Source: Nilaparvata lugens | Taxonomy: Eukaryota; Arthropoda; Insecta; Hemiptera; Delphacidae | Length of the DNA: 64,000 bases | Assembly: GCF_014356525.2 (NCBI RefSeq) | Contig: NC_052510.1 | Span: forward strand, 19,928,532 to 19,992,531 | Direction: 5' to 3' | Part shown: one piece after another, positions 30,068 to 40,727 of the stretch | Position numbering within the stretch: position 1 is the stretch's first letter | How the letters are laid out: each line of letters opens with the position of its first letter | Position numbers and translations under genes: made by a program | Notes under the pieces: model-generated | Told to the model about the DNA's origin: nothing | Database searches by the model: none | The model's input: only the letters and a program-made list of their open reading frames with translations

Positions 30068-31246
30068 TTAGGCTATGTTGATTAGGCTGCAGTAGAAAGA
30101 TGCTAGTCTGCAAAGTAATGATTCGGTAGGTAGGCTGTGACCATGAAAAGTTTGATGATTCGTATAATCCATGAACGTAGTTTCAGTTAATTGAACAATT
30201 ATTTCTTTCTCAAGCCCCCATCTAAATTTGGTTTCGGTGTTATCAAGGTCCAATTCCAATTTGTGACTATCCGTTTTATTAAAACTTGGCTTAAAACGAA
30301 TGTGCCTATGGTGTAAATCGATTCTCACAAATGCATTTCCTCTTTGTCGGCCGGTAACATGCAGTTTGCTATTTTTAAACCTGACATGCCGGTGGTGTCT
30401 GTGTGTCTTTCCAAATGATATTTTCCTTTTTTGCATGCCGGTGTACAGTCTACTTGATTTTAACCGAACATGACTGCGGTGGTTGTAGGCCCTTCTTGAT
30501 GATTTTCTTCTCTCTTGCATGCTAGTAGAAAGCTTGATGTACGATTTTAGCCTAACATGACGGCGGTGGTTGTAGGTTCTTCTAGATATTCTTCTTCTTT
30601 CTTGAATTGTTTTGCTGCTTGTGTGTGGTCTTGACTTTATGCGGATTTTAATTGTTCTAATGTTGTTTTCTGATTGTTTTTGATGGATACTGATTTGATG
30701 TGTTGCAGGTGCTGTCCTTGGTGGATGGGAGATACGTGCGGTCGGCGGTCCGGGCTGCTCTTCCACTCGGCGGGCAACGTCCTTGGACTCCTGGTGTCCG
30801 GTGCACGGTGGTACGGGCTGTCCTTCTACCTGATGGATGTCGTCCTCGGCCTGGCGGGTGATGTCGGCTGGTCCCTCTCGGCGTTCTGCGGGGTGCGGCG
30901 TGACTTCAGCCTTGACATTTTCGGTAGGTTGGTCTTCCATACATGTATCACGTCCGCTTGCTTGTTTGACTTCCTTTATTTGGTCGTAGTTCTTATTTAT
31001 ATTGTTTAGTGTTTCGTTCAGTTGTTTCCTTTCTTTGATCATATCGTTCAATGCTTCCAGGATGAGACTCATCTGTAACACGGAAGGGGTGGGTGTGTGG
31101 TCTTCGGTTGGCGGCAATGGTTCTATGACATGAGATGCGGGCGTCCGGACCTCTGGAACGGCAATGCATGGGCGTTTATCCCGCGCGACATCCTCCGTCT
31201 CTGAAATCGCTGACGTGGCCTCCGGGATGCGGTGTGGACCTTCCAT
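30068..31246 (-). CDS. Gag-like protein of LARD element with basic repeats
   Basis: 392 residues from ATG 31246. The N-terminal 60 residues are Pro, Thr and Glu rich. Residues about 58-95 are predicted coiled coil (ILEALNDMIKERKQLNETLN). Residues 100-200 are charged and low in complexity. Residues about 213-322 contain four copies, about 28 residues apart, of a basic unit centred on HRRHVRLKS, HRSHVRLKS, HHRHVRFKN and HHRHIRFKP. The C-terminal 70 residues are ordinary. No CCHC knuckle, protease or RT. A second copy of the N-terminal domain is at 56202-56523. A nucleic-acid-binding structural role is inferred from position and charge; I do not recognise the family. Confidence 0.6.
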   Translation of the reverse strand: MEGPHRIPEATSAISETEDVARDKRPCIAVPEVRTPASHVIEPLPPTEDHTPTPSVLQMSLILEALNDMIKERKQLNETLNNINKNYDQIKEVKQASGRDTCMEDQPTENVKAEVTPHPAERREGPADITRQAEDDIHQVEGQPVPPCTGHQESKDVARRVEEQPGPPTARISHPPRTAPATHQISIHQKQSENNIRTIKIRIKSRPHTSSKTIQERRRISRRTYNHRRHVRLKSYIKLSTSMQERRKSSRRAYNHRSHVRLKSSRLYTGMQKRKISFGKTHRHHRHVRFKNSKLHVTGRQRGNAFVRIDLHHRHIRFKPSFNKTDSHKLELDLDNTETKFRWGLEKEIIVQLTETTFMDYTNHQTFHGHSLPTESLLCRLASFYCSLINIA

Positions 31247-32067
31247 AATTTATTTAATGTTATAACGATGCAAGTGTGTTGAAAACGACCGCAAACATGT
31301 GAGGTTATGTGAAACGATTATAAGTGAATGATCAAAAATTGAAATAGTGCGAAAAAATTCGTTCAATGAAGAAATACAAAAGTGTGATTCAATAATATGT
31401 TCAGTGATGAAGTGAATCAAATTAGCAATATCGTTAACATAAAATGATAAGAACATACAGAATATAATGGACACTTATGCGGTAACGAAGGTACGTCTCT
31501 TATAATTTATTATTACTATTATTATAAATATTTTACTCTTATAATTTCTTGCCGCAATTCTATATATAGGGCTAGTATTCTTTGCAAAATTTTATATAAA
31601 AGTAGTGATGCTCTGCTTGAATTCCACAATATATCCGTGATTTAATTTTGCTTCCCTCTTTATGCTTTAAAGACTTTTAAAGAATGTAAATAACTTCAAT
31701 CCTCTTTTCTGTAAATTTTTATAAATTGTTTCAATATAGACCTAATATTCTTCAAATAATATGACCTTTCTTATGATATCTCTTATACCTATGACTTATA
31801 GTATGACCAATTTTCGAATAACACGATAATAAAATTCTGAGTTCGATTTTTTCTCTAAAAATTCATCAATCGATAAATTTCTTTTCCGTTCAAAAATTGG
31901 GTATGGTACTTCTTGTTATTTTATATAACAGTGAACAGTCAATATTAAGTTCGAAAAAATTCACAACCATGAATTTTTCAAAAAAAAAAAATTTTCCCGT
32001 TGTCAGCGCTATAGTATACTGAGCAACTAAATAATCCTCGCAGTCGATTATCCACCTCTTCAATGCC
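31247..32067 (-). other. LARD-like element, leader between PBS and gag-like ORF
   Basis: About 820 bp, AT-rich, no long ORF. This is where a packaging signal would be expected. The last 100 bases before the ATG match the sequence upstream of the related ORF at 56202. Confidence 0.6.
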
Positions 32068-32085
32068 TATCACTGTTGGGCGCCA
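32068..32085 (-). promoter_or_regulatory. LARD-like element, primer-binding site
   Basis: Minus strand TGGCGCCCAACAGTGATA, five bases inside the 5' LTR. It shares TGGCGCCCAAC with the Gypsy element's site at 52308-52325. Confidence 0.82.
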
Positions 32086-32090
32086 AATCA

Positions 32091-34620
32091 TGTGGTGCTC
32101 TTCCTGGGGGAGTCACTCTCACCTCCAAGGATAGGACAACACACGTAGGGTGATGTAATGCTGTATTTAAATGCCTCACGTTGGGCCGGCAAATCATGTG
32201 GTGCGTTTTTTAACGGCTTCACACATGTAGGGTGAATCTTGCACTGAGTCAGTGGTGTAGTGGCTATAAATTTTGTAATGGCGTGTGAGGACGCTGAGTG
32301 AACACCAGACTGATTGACTCACTACAAGACTCAATACAATTGTCGGAATCGCGGGAGGCCTAAACGCTCGCTCACCCTTGATTCTTCTAATGACAGATTG
32401 TATAATGATGAAATTTTTATAAGTAGTGTAGCGGACGCTAAACACTGAATACGGATACCTTAAAATTATTACCTGTGAAGAATGAGCATACAAAATCATA
32501 CAGGTCGAGCAAAAATCCCGATGTAGATAATTTACGGGACTGCGTCTCTAATAAGTTCTGAAGGATTAAAATACGGTATTTGAACCCAATATCGTTCAGA
32601 ATATACTTCGAGAACAGAGTCTTGTCGGGTTTTAAGCTCTATTGTAGGAATTTATATGATCTATGGCTGCCTCTGCTGTACAATTGATGAGTTCGCTCCA
32701 AATTCGAGGTAGGTAACAGATAAAAGCTGATATATGAGCAGGTAAGGACAAAGAATAAATATCTCGATCTGACCCCACTCGCTACATCCACTTAGACCTG
32801 TTCCAATATCCAGCTTGATTCAATTATTCCAATGATCGTATTCGATCGGTTCTTGATGATATAGAACGTATCAGACACAATAATTGACAGGCTTAAGAAA
32901 TAATCGAACTCAGAAAGCGAATTAACAAAACTGAAATATATTATAATAAAATATGTAATCATACAGTGCAGATTCAGAATTTGATTTACAGGTTGATAAT
33001 AATTTAGCATTAACAGAAGGAATTAAAAATGTTCTTGTGCTTGCATGATACCATGCGTGATTCAACAGAATTTTACAATTGATAAAATTGAACAGTTTTG
33101 AAAAAATAGTGAAAAAATGAATTATAGAAAATATTTTTTAAAATGCTCGGGTCGTGGTTCAGGCAGCGGAGGATAGTTAATCAACTACAAATTCTTATAA
33201 ATTCAATATGAATAAATTCTAGGCTCTTAAATGCTAAAGCGCTTGTCGGCGTGGCCAATAATTTAACGAAGAAAAATTTATGTTTTTCTGCACTGAAATA
33301 TTTTCGAAGCGTAGATTGGGGCCCCTTATGACTTATAACTCACGTGAAATTCCTTGGTCGTCGTGGTTTTCTTCTTTAGATCAAAAAATCGTTTGATCGG
33401 CGGCAATCCAGGCTTTGGTTTCAGCACGTGGGGAATTTTAATTTAAATATCTCCTTCACCGAATTAATTAAGGGATAGTTTACTTTAAGCTTTTAAATTT
33501 ATCGATTGAGGAAAACAGAAATTTACAAATAACAAATAGATTGGCCTAAAATATCGGCTCACAAATAGAACATTTAAAAATCGAACAAGAAATTTACAAA
33601 TAGGTCTTTGGTAACTATGAAAGAGATCTACACGGTAAGGATTTCAAAAGGGAAGTGCTGCTCTTTTCTCTAAGCTTTTAGGCTAGACCTTGCTTCTCAG
33701 AATCTCGATGTAATCATTTGCATAAAAATTTGCCATTGGTAGAACGCTTGTGACGTAAACATGACGTCAGTGGCAAGTAGTAGAATACAATTCCTTTAAT
33801 TACAATAATAATTTAATTTATGTAATTCTTAAAACTACTTAATCTTATAGACATGGTTCCTCTCATACAATGTACACGTGCTAGTGTAACTGATAAGGCA
33901 GGGTTGGTGTCTGATAATAGATTAACATGTGTTGCTTTCAAACGATCACTGTCTTGGTGCTATTTCTATGCACTGTGATTGGTTTAGACCTACCAAAGAG
34001 ATTTAATTACCATGTGGTTCAGTTGAATTAAGTCGTTAATGAATTAATACTCTTGTACAATTTTTATTAGGTTTGAGATTATTATAATTAATTTCTGCCA
34101 TTTTATCAATAATAGAATTTCATGCTATGACCTATTTAGTTACAATAAGACCTGACGCATAATACAATTTCTTAAATAATAAATAATTTCAACAATAATA
34201 CATACATTTTATTTTTTATTTTGAAATTCTTGATCCTTTATTGATAGTTTTATAATTTTTAGGAATGATATTTTACCTTGCATGAGAACCGGTATGATAT
34301 TTGACAATGCTTTGAATCAGTCAGCTGCGTTCGAACTGTTTTAAAAACATCTGATCGATAGTAAACAAATGTAACCTCAAAATCGGTGAGCGATTCGTAA
34401 ATAATTTGTGCTTTATTCGCAAAATAATTATAATTTTATTGAATAATTTTCCTAGAAAAATATTCAGTACAGAACGGTACTCTTATCTAATATACAGTTA
34501 TTGATAAGTAAGCTTTATCGCTCGGTCGCTAACTATTCCTTTAGCAAATTCTTTCATTTTAAAAGGTAATCACAATTTTTCTCTCTTCTCATGAGATCTA
34601 TTTGAAAAATTCATCACACA
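32091..34620 (-). repeat. LARD-like element, 5' LTR
   Basis: 2530 bp. The internal PBS-like junction copy lies at 32180-32205. TGACGTCA and a related TGACGTAA also occur near 33751-33770 in this LTR, and in the other LTR at the equivalent place. Confidence 0.93.
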
Positions 34621-34622
34621 AA

Positions 34623-34670
34623 ATAGCACATAACGGAAAACACTTTAAAGTGTTTTCCGTTATGTGCTAT
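34623..34670. repeat. Perfect 48-bp palindrome
   Basis: The 24-base arm from 34623 (ATAGCACATAACGG then AAAACACTTT) is followed without spacer by its exact complement. It begins two bases from the LARD LTR. One arm recurs with changes at 34842-34871, so the two may be ends of a small foldback element (34623-34871) that the LARD or mariner disturbed. Confidence 0.85.
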
Positions 34671-34878
34671 ATAAATATATATATAATATTTGAATATTCC
34701 CGAGAATGTTCAAATCTGCACTTCACTTCCTGGTTGATTGACAAAGGGGGCCCAGCCCCCGAAAATTCTCATTTAAATGTAAGTTTTTAAGTGTTTTTAA
34801 TCACTTGTGTCGTGTGTATCCTGTTTATATTTTTATTACAAAACTTTAAAGTGTTTTCTGTTAAGTGCTATATATATA

Positions 34879-36186
34879 CACGAGGTGGCTGAGAAAAGTA
34901 ATGAGATTGGTAACACTGTGGGAGATCTGGCAATGTTGTGTCTACCGGCTGATGCTAAACCTGTTTGTTTATCCCGTCCACTTCCTCAGTCCGAGTTACA
35001 GTTAACACATTAGTTTTGACAGCGCCATTAGTAAAGTTGTGTTTTTATTGTGCGTCACAGAAATGGAGAATCACAATTTAGAGCAATGTTGTGCAATAAA
35101 GTTTTGTGCTAAACTTGGTGAATCCGCGAGTGTGACTTTTGAAAAGTTGAAACAGGCCTATGGGGAACAGTGCTTATCGAGAGCACAAGTTTTCTGCTGG
35201 CACAAATCATTTTTGGAAGGCCGAGAACATGTTGAAGATGAATCTCGCTCAGGGAGACCTTTGAATTCAAGAACGGACGAAAACATGGATTGTGTGAGGG
35301 CGCTTGTGAGATCAGACTGTTGTTTAACAATAAAGATGATCAGTGAACAGCTAAATTTGAACACTTTCACTGGGCATCAAATTGTAACAAATGATTTAAA
35401 CATGCAAAAGGTTTGTGCCAAATTGGTGCTGAAAAATCTCACAACTGAACAGAAGGACAATCGAGAAAATGTGTGCATTGATCTTCTTGAGAGGATTGCT
35501 AATGACCAAGAATTCTTCAATTGTGTGATCACTGGTTATGAATCCTGGATATTTGAGTACGATCCTGAAACAAAGCAGCAAAGTAAAGAATGGCACACTT
35601 CGTCATCTCCTTGGCCGAAGAAATGTAAAATGAGCAAATCAAAGATCAAGACCATGCTAATTTGGTTTTTTGACAGGAAAGGTATAGTACACAAAGAATT
35701 TGTTCCAACAGGACAAACTGTCAACCAAGTGTTTTATAAAAGTGTCCTTGAAAAGTTGAGGAAAAGAGTGATCCGTGTGAGACCGAAAATTGTAGACAAG
35801 TGGATGCTTCATCATGACAATGCTCCGTGTCACATGGCCATTTCCATCCATGAATTTTTGAACTCAAAACGCATTACTGTTGTTCCTCAACCCCCCATTC
35901 ACCTGATTTAAGTCCTTGTGACTTTTTCCTCTTCCCAAAATTGAAACATGTCCTAAAAGGAAGTCATTTTAGAACTCTGGAGAACATTCAAAAGACTGTG
36001 ACCGACCAGTTAAAAGCCATACCAATTGAAGACTTCCAGCGCTGCTACCAAGAGTGGGTACAACGACTCTGCCGATGTATAGCTGCCCAAGGGAACTACT
36101 CTGAAGGGGATAACATTGTTGTTTGAAAATAATAAAAACTTTGGTTAGTATGAAATCAGTCTCATATTTTTCTAACACACCTCATA
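34879..36186 (+). mobile_element. mariner transposon
   Basis: Inverted ends share the pattern GAGGTG..T.AGAAAA...ATGAGA (34879 inward, and the complement at 36186 inward). TA lies at the left border (34877-34878) and in the TATA at the right. About 1.3 kb long, containing one mariner transposase gene with a single frameshift, so inactive as assembled. Confidence 0.9.
35063..36126 (+). pseudogene. mariner transposase (one frameshift)
   Basis: From ATG 35063 (MENHNLEQCCAIKFC) it has the helix-turn-helix DNA-binding half (SRAQVFCWHKSFLEGREHVE, then DESRSGRPLNSRTDENMD) and the catalytic half (TGYESWIFEYDPETKQQS, LHHDNAPCHMA). A one-base indel in a C-run at about 35890-35900 ends the first frame at 35911. 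The rest, with SPDLSPCDFFLF and the C-terminus, is read in another frame to 36126. The HDNAPCH and SPDLSPCD context is that of DD34D mariners, usual length about 345-350 residues. First catalytic position is Gly-Tyr-Glu-Ser, where active mariners have an Asp: a substitution that by itself would abolish catalysis. Confidence 0.88.
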
Positions 36187-36360
36187 TAATAACTAAAAAA
36201 TTATTATAGATAATTATTATATTATATATATAGATATATATATTATATATATATTATACATATATACATATATATATATAATATATATCTTATATATAAT
36301 ATATATTATATACTATATATATATATATATAATATATATTATATATAATCTATATATATA
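36187..36360. repeat. AT microsatellite
   Basis: Almost pure TA/TATA repeats with inverted segments. Can form hairpins. Confidence 0.95.
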
Positions 36361-36563
36361 TTTACGTTTTTGTGCCTGTTGTGGGTCCAGTAAAATTTCA
36401 ACTCTTATGTAGTTCCCCGGGACCCCCATTTTAAATTTGATCAGATAGTCACAAAATGAAACTATTATGTTATACCTGAAGAACTTGACTTGCTGAATGG
36501 TTATATTCCACTCAATTTATGATATATTCATCCATAATTAATCTAGATCCTTGTGAAGTTATT

Positions 36564-36802
36564 CACCTCATGATGGTCCTTTCTAACCTCCAAAGTGCTT
36601 ATATAATTCTGCTATATAAAATCTACTCCTATGTTGGGTCTTGAGTGATTGGCGCCAACATTGGAGTTGCATGCAATTTTACTCCTCAAGAAGGTCCTTC
36701 AATATTATAATTGCTGCGTGAAATGTGCTCCTATGTTTGGTCCGCTGAGCTGTGTTGCCAATTCTCATATTAGTAAATAAATTCCACTCCTCATGGAGGT
36801 CC
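36564..36802. repeat. Degenerate tandem repeat of about 58 bp
   Basis: A motif like ACTCCTMATGNAGGTCC recurs at about 36566, 36624, 36680, 36726 and 36785, spaced 58, 56, 46 and 59 bp, with unconserved DNA between. Confidence 0.55.
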
Positions 36803-38339
36803 ATCAAACGTTGCCATACTTCGTCTTTGTAATAATGATTCGAGATTTGTTTGAATCAACCAGCAACCGGCTCCGTGAACTTGTATTGCACATAACTCAA
36901 AACATTCTGTAGAGCATTGTCAATAGACTAAGATTTTCATGTTGTCAGAATATGTAAAGGAAAAAAATTGTACAAGCACCGTTTTTTCATGCATTTAAAG
37001 TTGATTAATAAAGTTGATTTATTTATTTATTTGAGGTTGCATAATAAGTCAAGCATGCTCAATAAAGTAGAAATCTAGGAGATTACCCTGAAAACCCCAA
37101 TGAGCTGTATCAGTTGAAAGGGAATTACCGATTAAGAGCCATTTGCACAGTCAAAGCTTAAACTGAATTTAATCAGCTGGTGGCTTAAACTCAAAATGTA
37201 ACACATTATAACAAACAAACTTGATAGGATTTAATCCAGTTTAAGATGGAATTTTCGTTTAAACTGTCACTGTGCAAATGGCCCTTCTATCAATTATTGG
37301 AAATTAAAAAAAATGTTTTGACTTTCTCTCATCAGAATTAACCACACTAATTAAGGTATGAACATCTGATAAAATTGGGGAATGGCCATGAAATTCAAAC
37401 TTATTTGCTGGAATAATATCAAGGTTCCGATTGTTAAAACTGAATGAAGACTTTTGGGCAGCATGCCAGGTCTTTGAATGAATTTAATCACAATACATCT
37501 TTACCGAACACTGCCTATTGTTATATTGATTTTAGAATTATTTCGTGTATCAATGAATTCAGTTTATTGCAGTGACATACAAAAGAAAGTACAATAATGA
37601 GGACTACTGGAATCATTAAACATCAAATGCTACAAACCTGTTACTACATTTACATTATAATGAGCATGTTCTCCAACATCTTCCAAGTATGACAATTATT
37701 CCTTATAGAATATAGTGAGTCTAACTCCATCTCTAGAATATTATCAATTATCTGATATTAATTGATTTGTATACGAAGTATTCATCCATAGAAGTGTAGG
37801 TTCATTCCTTAACACAAGGTTGGTCTTTTGTTTAAATCTCTACAATTCGTGTTGGTCTGTTCAATGGTAAGAATATACTCAAGTATGTAATTTATATAAT
37901 GTATATATTTATTAATTTATATATGTAATGTATGTATTTATGTAATAGAAATTTTATTACTGCATCACTGTATATTATATAATTGTACCTGATTGGATAA
38001 AGATATGAAGAAACATTTGAAAAATATGATTCCAAGCTCAGAAATGCTAAAAATGCATTCATTTTTCCATAGAATAAAATGAGAACTCAAAGTTCAGCTG
38101 AAGTCTGGTAGGGATACGGATATTACTCTATTTTTATTCTTAACCAGCATCACATTTGAAAATGCTTATAACTTTGTTAAATTGGGACAGATTGATTTAA
38201 AAATTTAGAAGAATCTCAAATATATGAAAAAAACGTTCACGACTTTTTGTAGAATTTTCCCATGACTCCTTCACCTTCCTAAGCCGAAAAAAACATAATT
38301 ATTATGAGAGTTGTGACCTAGGCAAAAATTTTCAAAAGT
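36803..38339. other. Intergenic DNA with one MITE
   Basis: AT-rich, no gene recognised. (TTTA)n at about 37017-37035 marks another retroposon tail, and a foldback element is at 37135-37284. Confidence 0.6.
37135..37284. mobile_element. Small foldback MITE
   Basis: Inverted ends: AGAGCCATTTGCACAGT at 37135, and the complement AGGGCCATTTGCACAGT at 37284. A second inner inverted pair is formed by TTAAACTGAATTTAATC and GATTTAATCCAGTTTAA. No ORF and no clear target duplication. Confidence 0.75.
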
Positions 38340-38790
38340 CGCGCTTCGTTCAGCTGTCGCCCGCCAAGGAACTGANNNNNNNNNNNNNNNNNNNNNNNNN
38401 NNNNNNNNNNNNNNNNNNNNNNNNNNNNNNNNNNNNNNNNNNNNNNNNNNNNNNNNNNNNNNNNNNNNNNNNNNNCTTGTATACTGAGGAGACTGAAAAC
38501 TGTGGGGTTCCAATAGTGAGAATTTCCACATTGTTCACTTCTGTCAAGGCAGTAGATGTTATGCTGAGTCCTTGTCTCACAAAGATTGCACTGCCATATT
38601 GTTCATGTGGTCTCTCAATGACAAGATTCATTCCCTCAATTGTAGGTCTACAATCAGCCTCTCCACGATGTGTCTCCTGAATCAATAATATATCACATTT
38701 TCGTCTTCTACACATATCCACTAATAAAGTACCTTTTGTACTTGAAAATCCCTCTATTAATAGAGATAGTCACTAGGGTTGGCCCTAAAA
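38340..38790 (-). pseudogene. LINE endonuclease fragment interrupted by assembly gap
   Basis: Minus strand, upstream of the gap: LLVDMCRRRKCDILLIQETH then YGSAIFVRQGLSI and QFSVSSVYK, matching the N-terminal half of a non-LTR retrotransposon endonuclease (catalytic Glu in IQETH). After the gap only about 10 further codons (SLAGDS) are plausible. The rest of ORF2 is not present, so this is a fragment. Confidence 0.75.
38376..38475. other. Assembly gap, 100 N
   Basis: Exactly 100 N, the conventional placeholder for a gap of unknown size. The true distance between its flanks is unknown. Confidence 1.
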
Positions 38791-39083
38791 AGGACCTATT
38801 TTCTCTTGCAGTCATGACCTAGTTGTTGAAGGATTCTCGGACTAGTAGTCCTCAGCACACACAATCTTGGCTCCTTCAATGTACCCCAATGTACCTTGCG
38901 CAGTTAGTAGGGGTAATATGTCATGTTTATCAGAACAATCATTACCAATATCCAACAGTTACCAAACCCATGCCTTGGGACGGCAGATGCGGCAGATGTT
39001 ATTGCCGGTCCGCTAGGTGTGTATTTGATTTTGTTCCCCTAATTCAGGTCCCCATCCTGAATTTGGGTATCCAAAATCAGGGT

Positions 39084-39117
39084 ATTCCCCTCACTAGTTG
39101 TGATATACATCGTGACA
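39084..39117 (-). repeat. Terminal fragment resembling the Gypsy LTR end
   Basis: Plus strand ATTCCCCTCACTAGTT.. to ..GATATACATCGTGACA is nearly identical to the terminus of the LTRs at 48557 and 53790. The sequence left of it is not LTR-like, so it is a short scrap or the end of a relative. Confidence 0.6.
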
Positions 39118-39301
39118 CTGCGTTTACACCAAAGTTATCAACAAAATGTTAATAACTTAATCCTTATAGATTCTATTAGATTGAACGTAACTTATCATAC
39201 ACATGATGATCATATGTGTTTGTCAAGTTCCGTTCAATCTAATAGAATTTATAAGGATTAAGTTATTAACATTTTGTCAATAACTTTGGTGTAAACGTGG
39301 C
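39118..39301. mobile_element. Foldback MITE with long inverted arms
   Basis: Two arms of about 70 bp (GCGTTTACACCAAAGTTAT and so on) are near-perfect complements around a loop at about 39190-39225. No ORF. It starts directly after the LTR scrap. Confidence 0.85.
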
Positions 39302-39879
39302 TTAATACTAATGGTATGACCCAAAAAAGCGGGTTTCAGCAATTTTCATAAGTTTTCCAGAATTTTTCTGCGTTTCCTCAGCATTCTGCATTTTCTATTT
39401 GGCTTGTGCTTCTTTTGATCAAAGGTCAAAAGAGTTTTTCAGGCTTGATTCAATCTCTGGTTGATTTCAATTATGTATCTAATCCTATCAATTACAAATA
39501 TTTGTTTGAGAAATGCATTGAAAACTCAATGAAAAACTGTAGGAAACAAACTCTATAATTAAGCACCATCTGCACTTAGCTAAGCTGAACCTGTGTATTG
39601 AGTTTCGAGTTTACTTTTTCAAGTCCAGATGTTCTTGGAAAAAATCACTATAAAGCAAAGAATATATGAGATAGACCTCTGTACCTCATTTGTTTTCAGT
39701 CAATTTGGTCTCGGCAAAGCTGATAAAATGCAGAAAAACACTTCTATACAGTTACATTTTGCATTGCGCACTTGGTGTATATAAGACTTATGATGTACAG
39801 TAAAATACAAAGGACAACCTCATCCAATAATATATAAAAATTTCAATTCAAATATACATTTTATCATCATATATCACAC

Positions 39880-40075
39880 ATGTAAACTTTAAAATAGAAA
39901 TATTTTTAAAACTCTTGTTAGTGACAACCGTTTCGATGTGTGCTGCATCATCAAACTAAATTATGTTCAAACAGTGGACTCTCAAAATTTGAGTGTTGTG
40001 GTGGGGATTTGAACTCAGCCATATAAATGAGTTTTAAAAATACATTACCTATTTGTACTTTAAAGTTTACATTTG
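39880..40075. mobile_element. Foldback element with arms ATGTAAACTTTAAA
   Basis: The left arm at 39880-39914 and the complement of 40029-40075 share TGTAAACTTTAAA and ATTTTTAAAACTC. The loop contains GGGATTTGAACTC, whose complement resembles a pol III box B, but no box A is seen. Confidence 0.55.
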
Positions 40076-40353
40076 TGATATATTCAACAAGTAAAAATAT
40101 AATGGATATTCAATAAAGAAAAACAAAAATAATTGAAATAGAAACAAATAAATAAGCATAAAATTGTGAACCGTATGAATCATACAGTAATCAAGAATTA
40201 TTTGAATCCTACAAGGATTCAAATAAAAGTCTGATAAATTTTTTGGTATTTTACAAGTTCCATCAAAAGCCACATTCAAAGAAAAGTTTAATTTTTTTTC
40301 ACCTCAAACCTCAATCAAATCACCTCAATCAAGCGTTTCAAAAAAAACACTAA

Positions 40354-40727
40354 GGGCTGGTTTCCGAGCTCGGGATTTAGTTAAGTCCTAGACTTTGAAC
40401 AGCTGGAGTCAGAAAATTGGTTTTCCAAAACGGGACGTAGTCACAGTCATTGTCATAGTCACATTTGAATTAAATTTCGAAAAACTAGAAAATTGAACAC
40501 AAAATAAAATAAAGAGAAAATAGTGTAAAGATTCAGCTATTTTGAATTATTTAGGAATGTCTAATTTCGTCAAGGAAAAACGTTTCCAATTATAGAAATG
40601 AGAAAATAAAAACTACAACTACTGTTATAAAAGCTGCAACTACGCCCTGTTTTGGAAAGCCAATTTTCTGACTCCAGCTGTTTAAAGTCTAGGACTTAGC
40701 TTTAATCCTGAGCTCGGAAACCGGCCC
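40354..40727. mobile_element. MITE, same TIR family as 2303-3383
   Basis: 374 bp with TAA on both sides (40351-40353 and 40728-40730). Inverted ends of roughly 75-100 bp start GGGCTGGTTTCCGAGCTCGG and complement GGGCCGGTTTCCGAGCTCAG. The interior has no ORF. The clean TAA duplication fits PIF/Harbinger-type elements. Confidence 0.85.

Larger units (their letters stand above)
26284..34620 (-). mobile_element. LARD-like non-autonomous LTR retrotransposon with giant LTRs
   Basis: Two direct repeats of about 2530 bp bound a 3.3-kb interior. On the minus strand each LTR starts TGTGTGATG and ends CACCACA (TG...CA). Just inside the 5' LTR (the high-coordinate one) comes TGGCGCCCAACAGTG, a standard LTR-retrotransposon primer-binding site. 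Just before the 3' LTR is a G-rich tract (CTGGGGGC). The interior encodes only a gag-like ORF (30068-31246) and no protease, RT, RNase H or integrase. The two LTRs differ at roughly a dozen sites, so insertion is recent. No clear target duplication: the flanks are AT-rich on the left and a palindrome on the right. Confidence 0.9.

Noticed and set aside
30674..31009. Plus-strand frame opposite the gag-like ORF
   Set aside because: It is the antisense shadow of the GC-richer part of the 392-residue ORF and has no motif.
26284..34620. Segmental duplication or assembly duplication of 26.3-28.8 and 32.1-34.6 kb
   Set aside because: TG...CA ends, a PBS directly inside one copy and a G-rich tract beside the other show they are LTRs.
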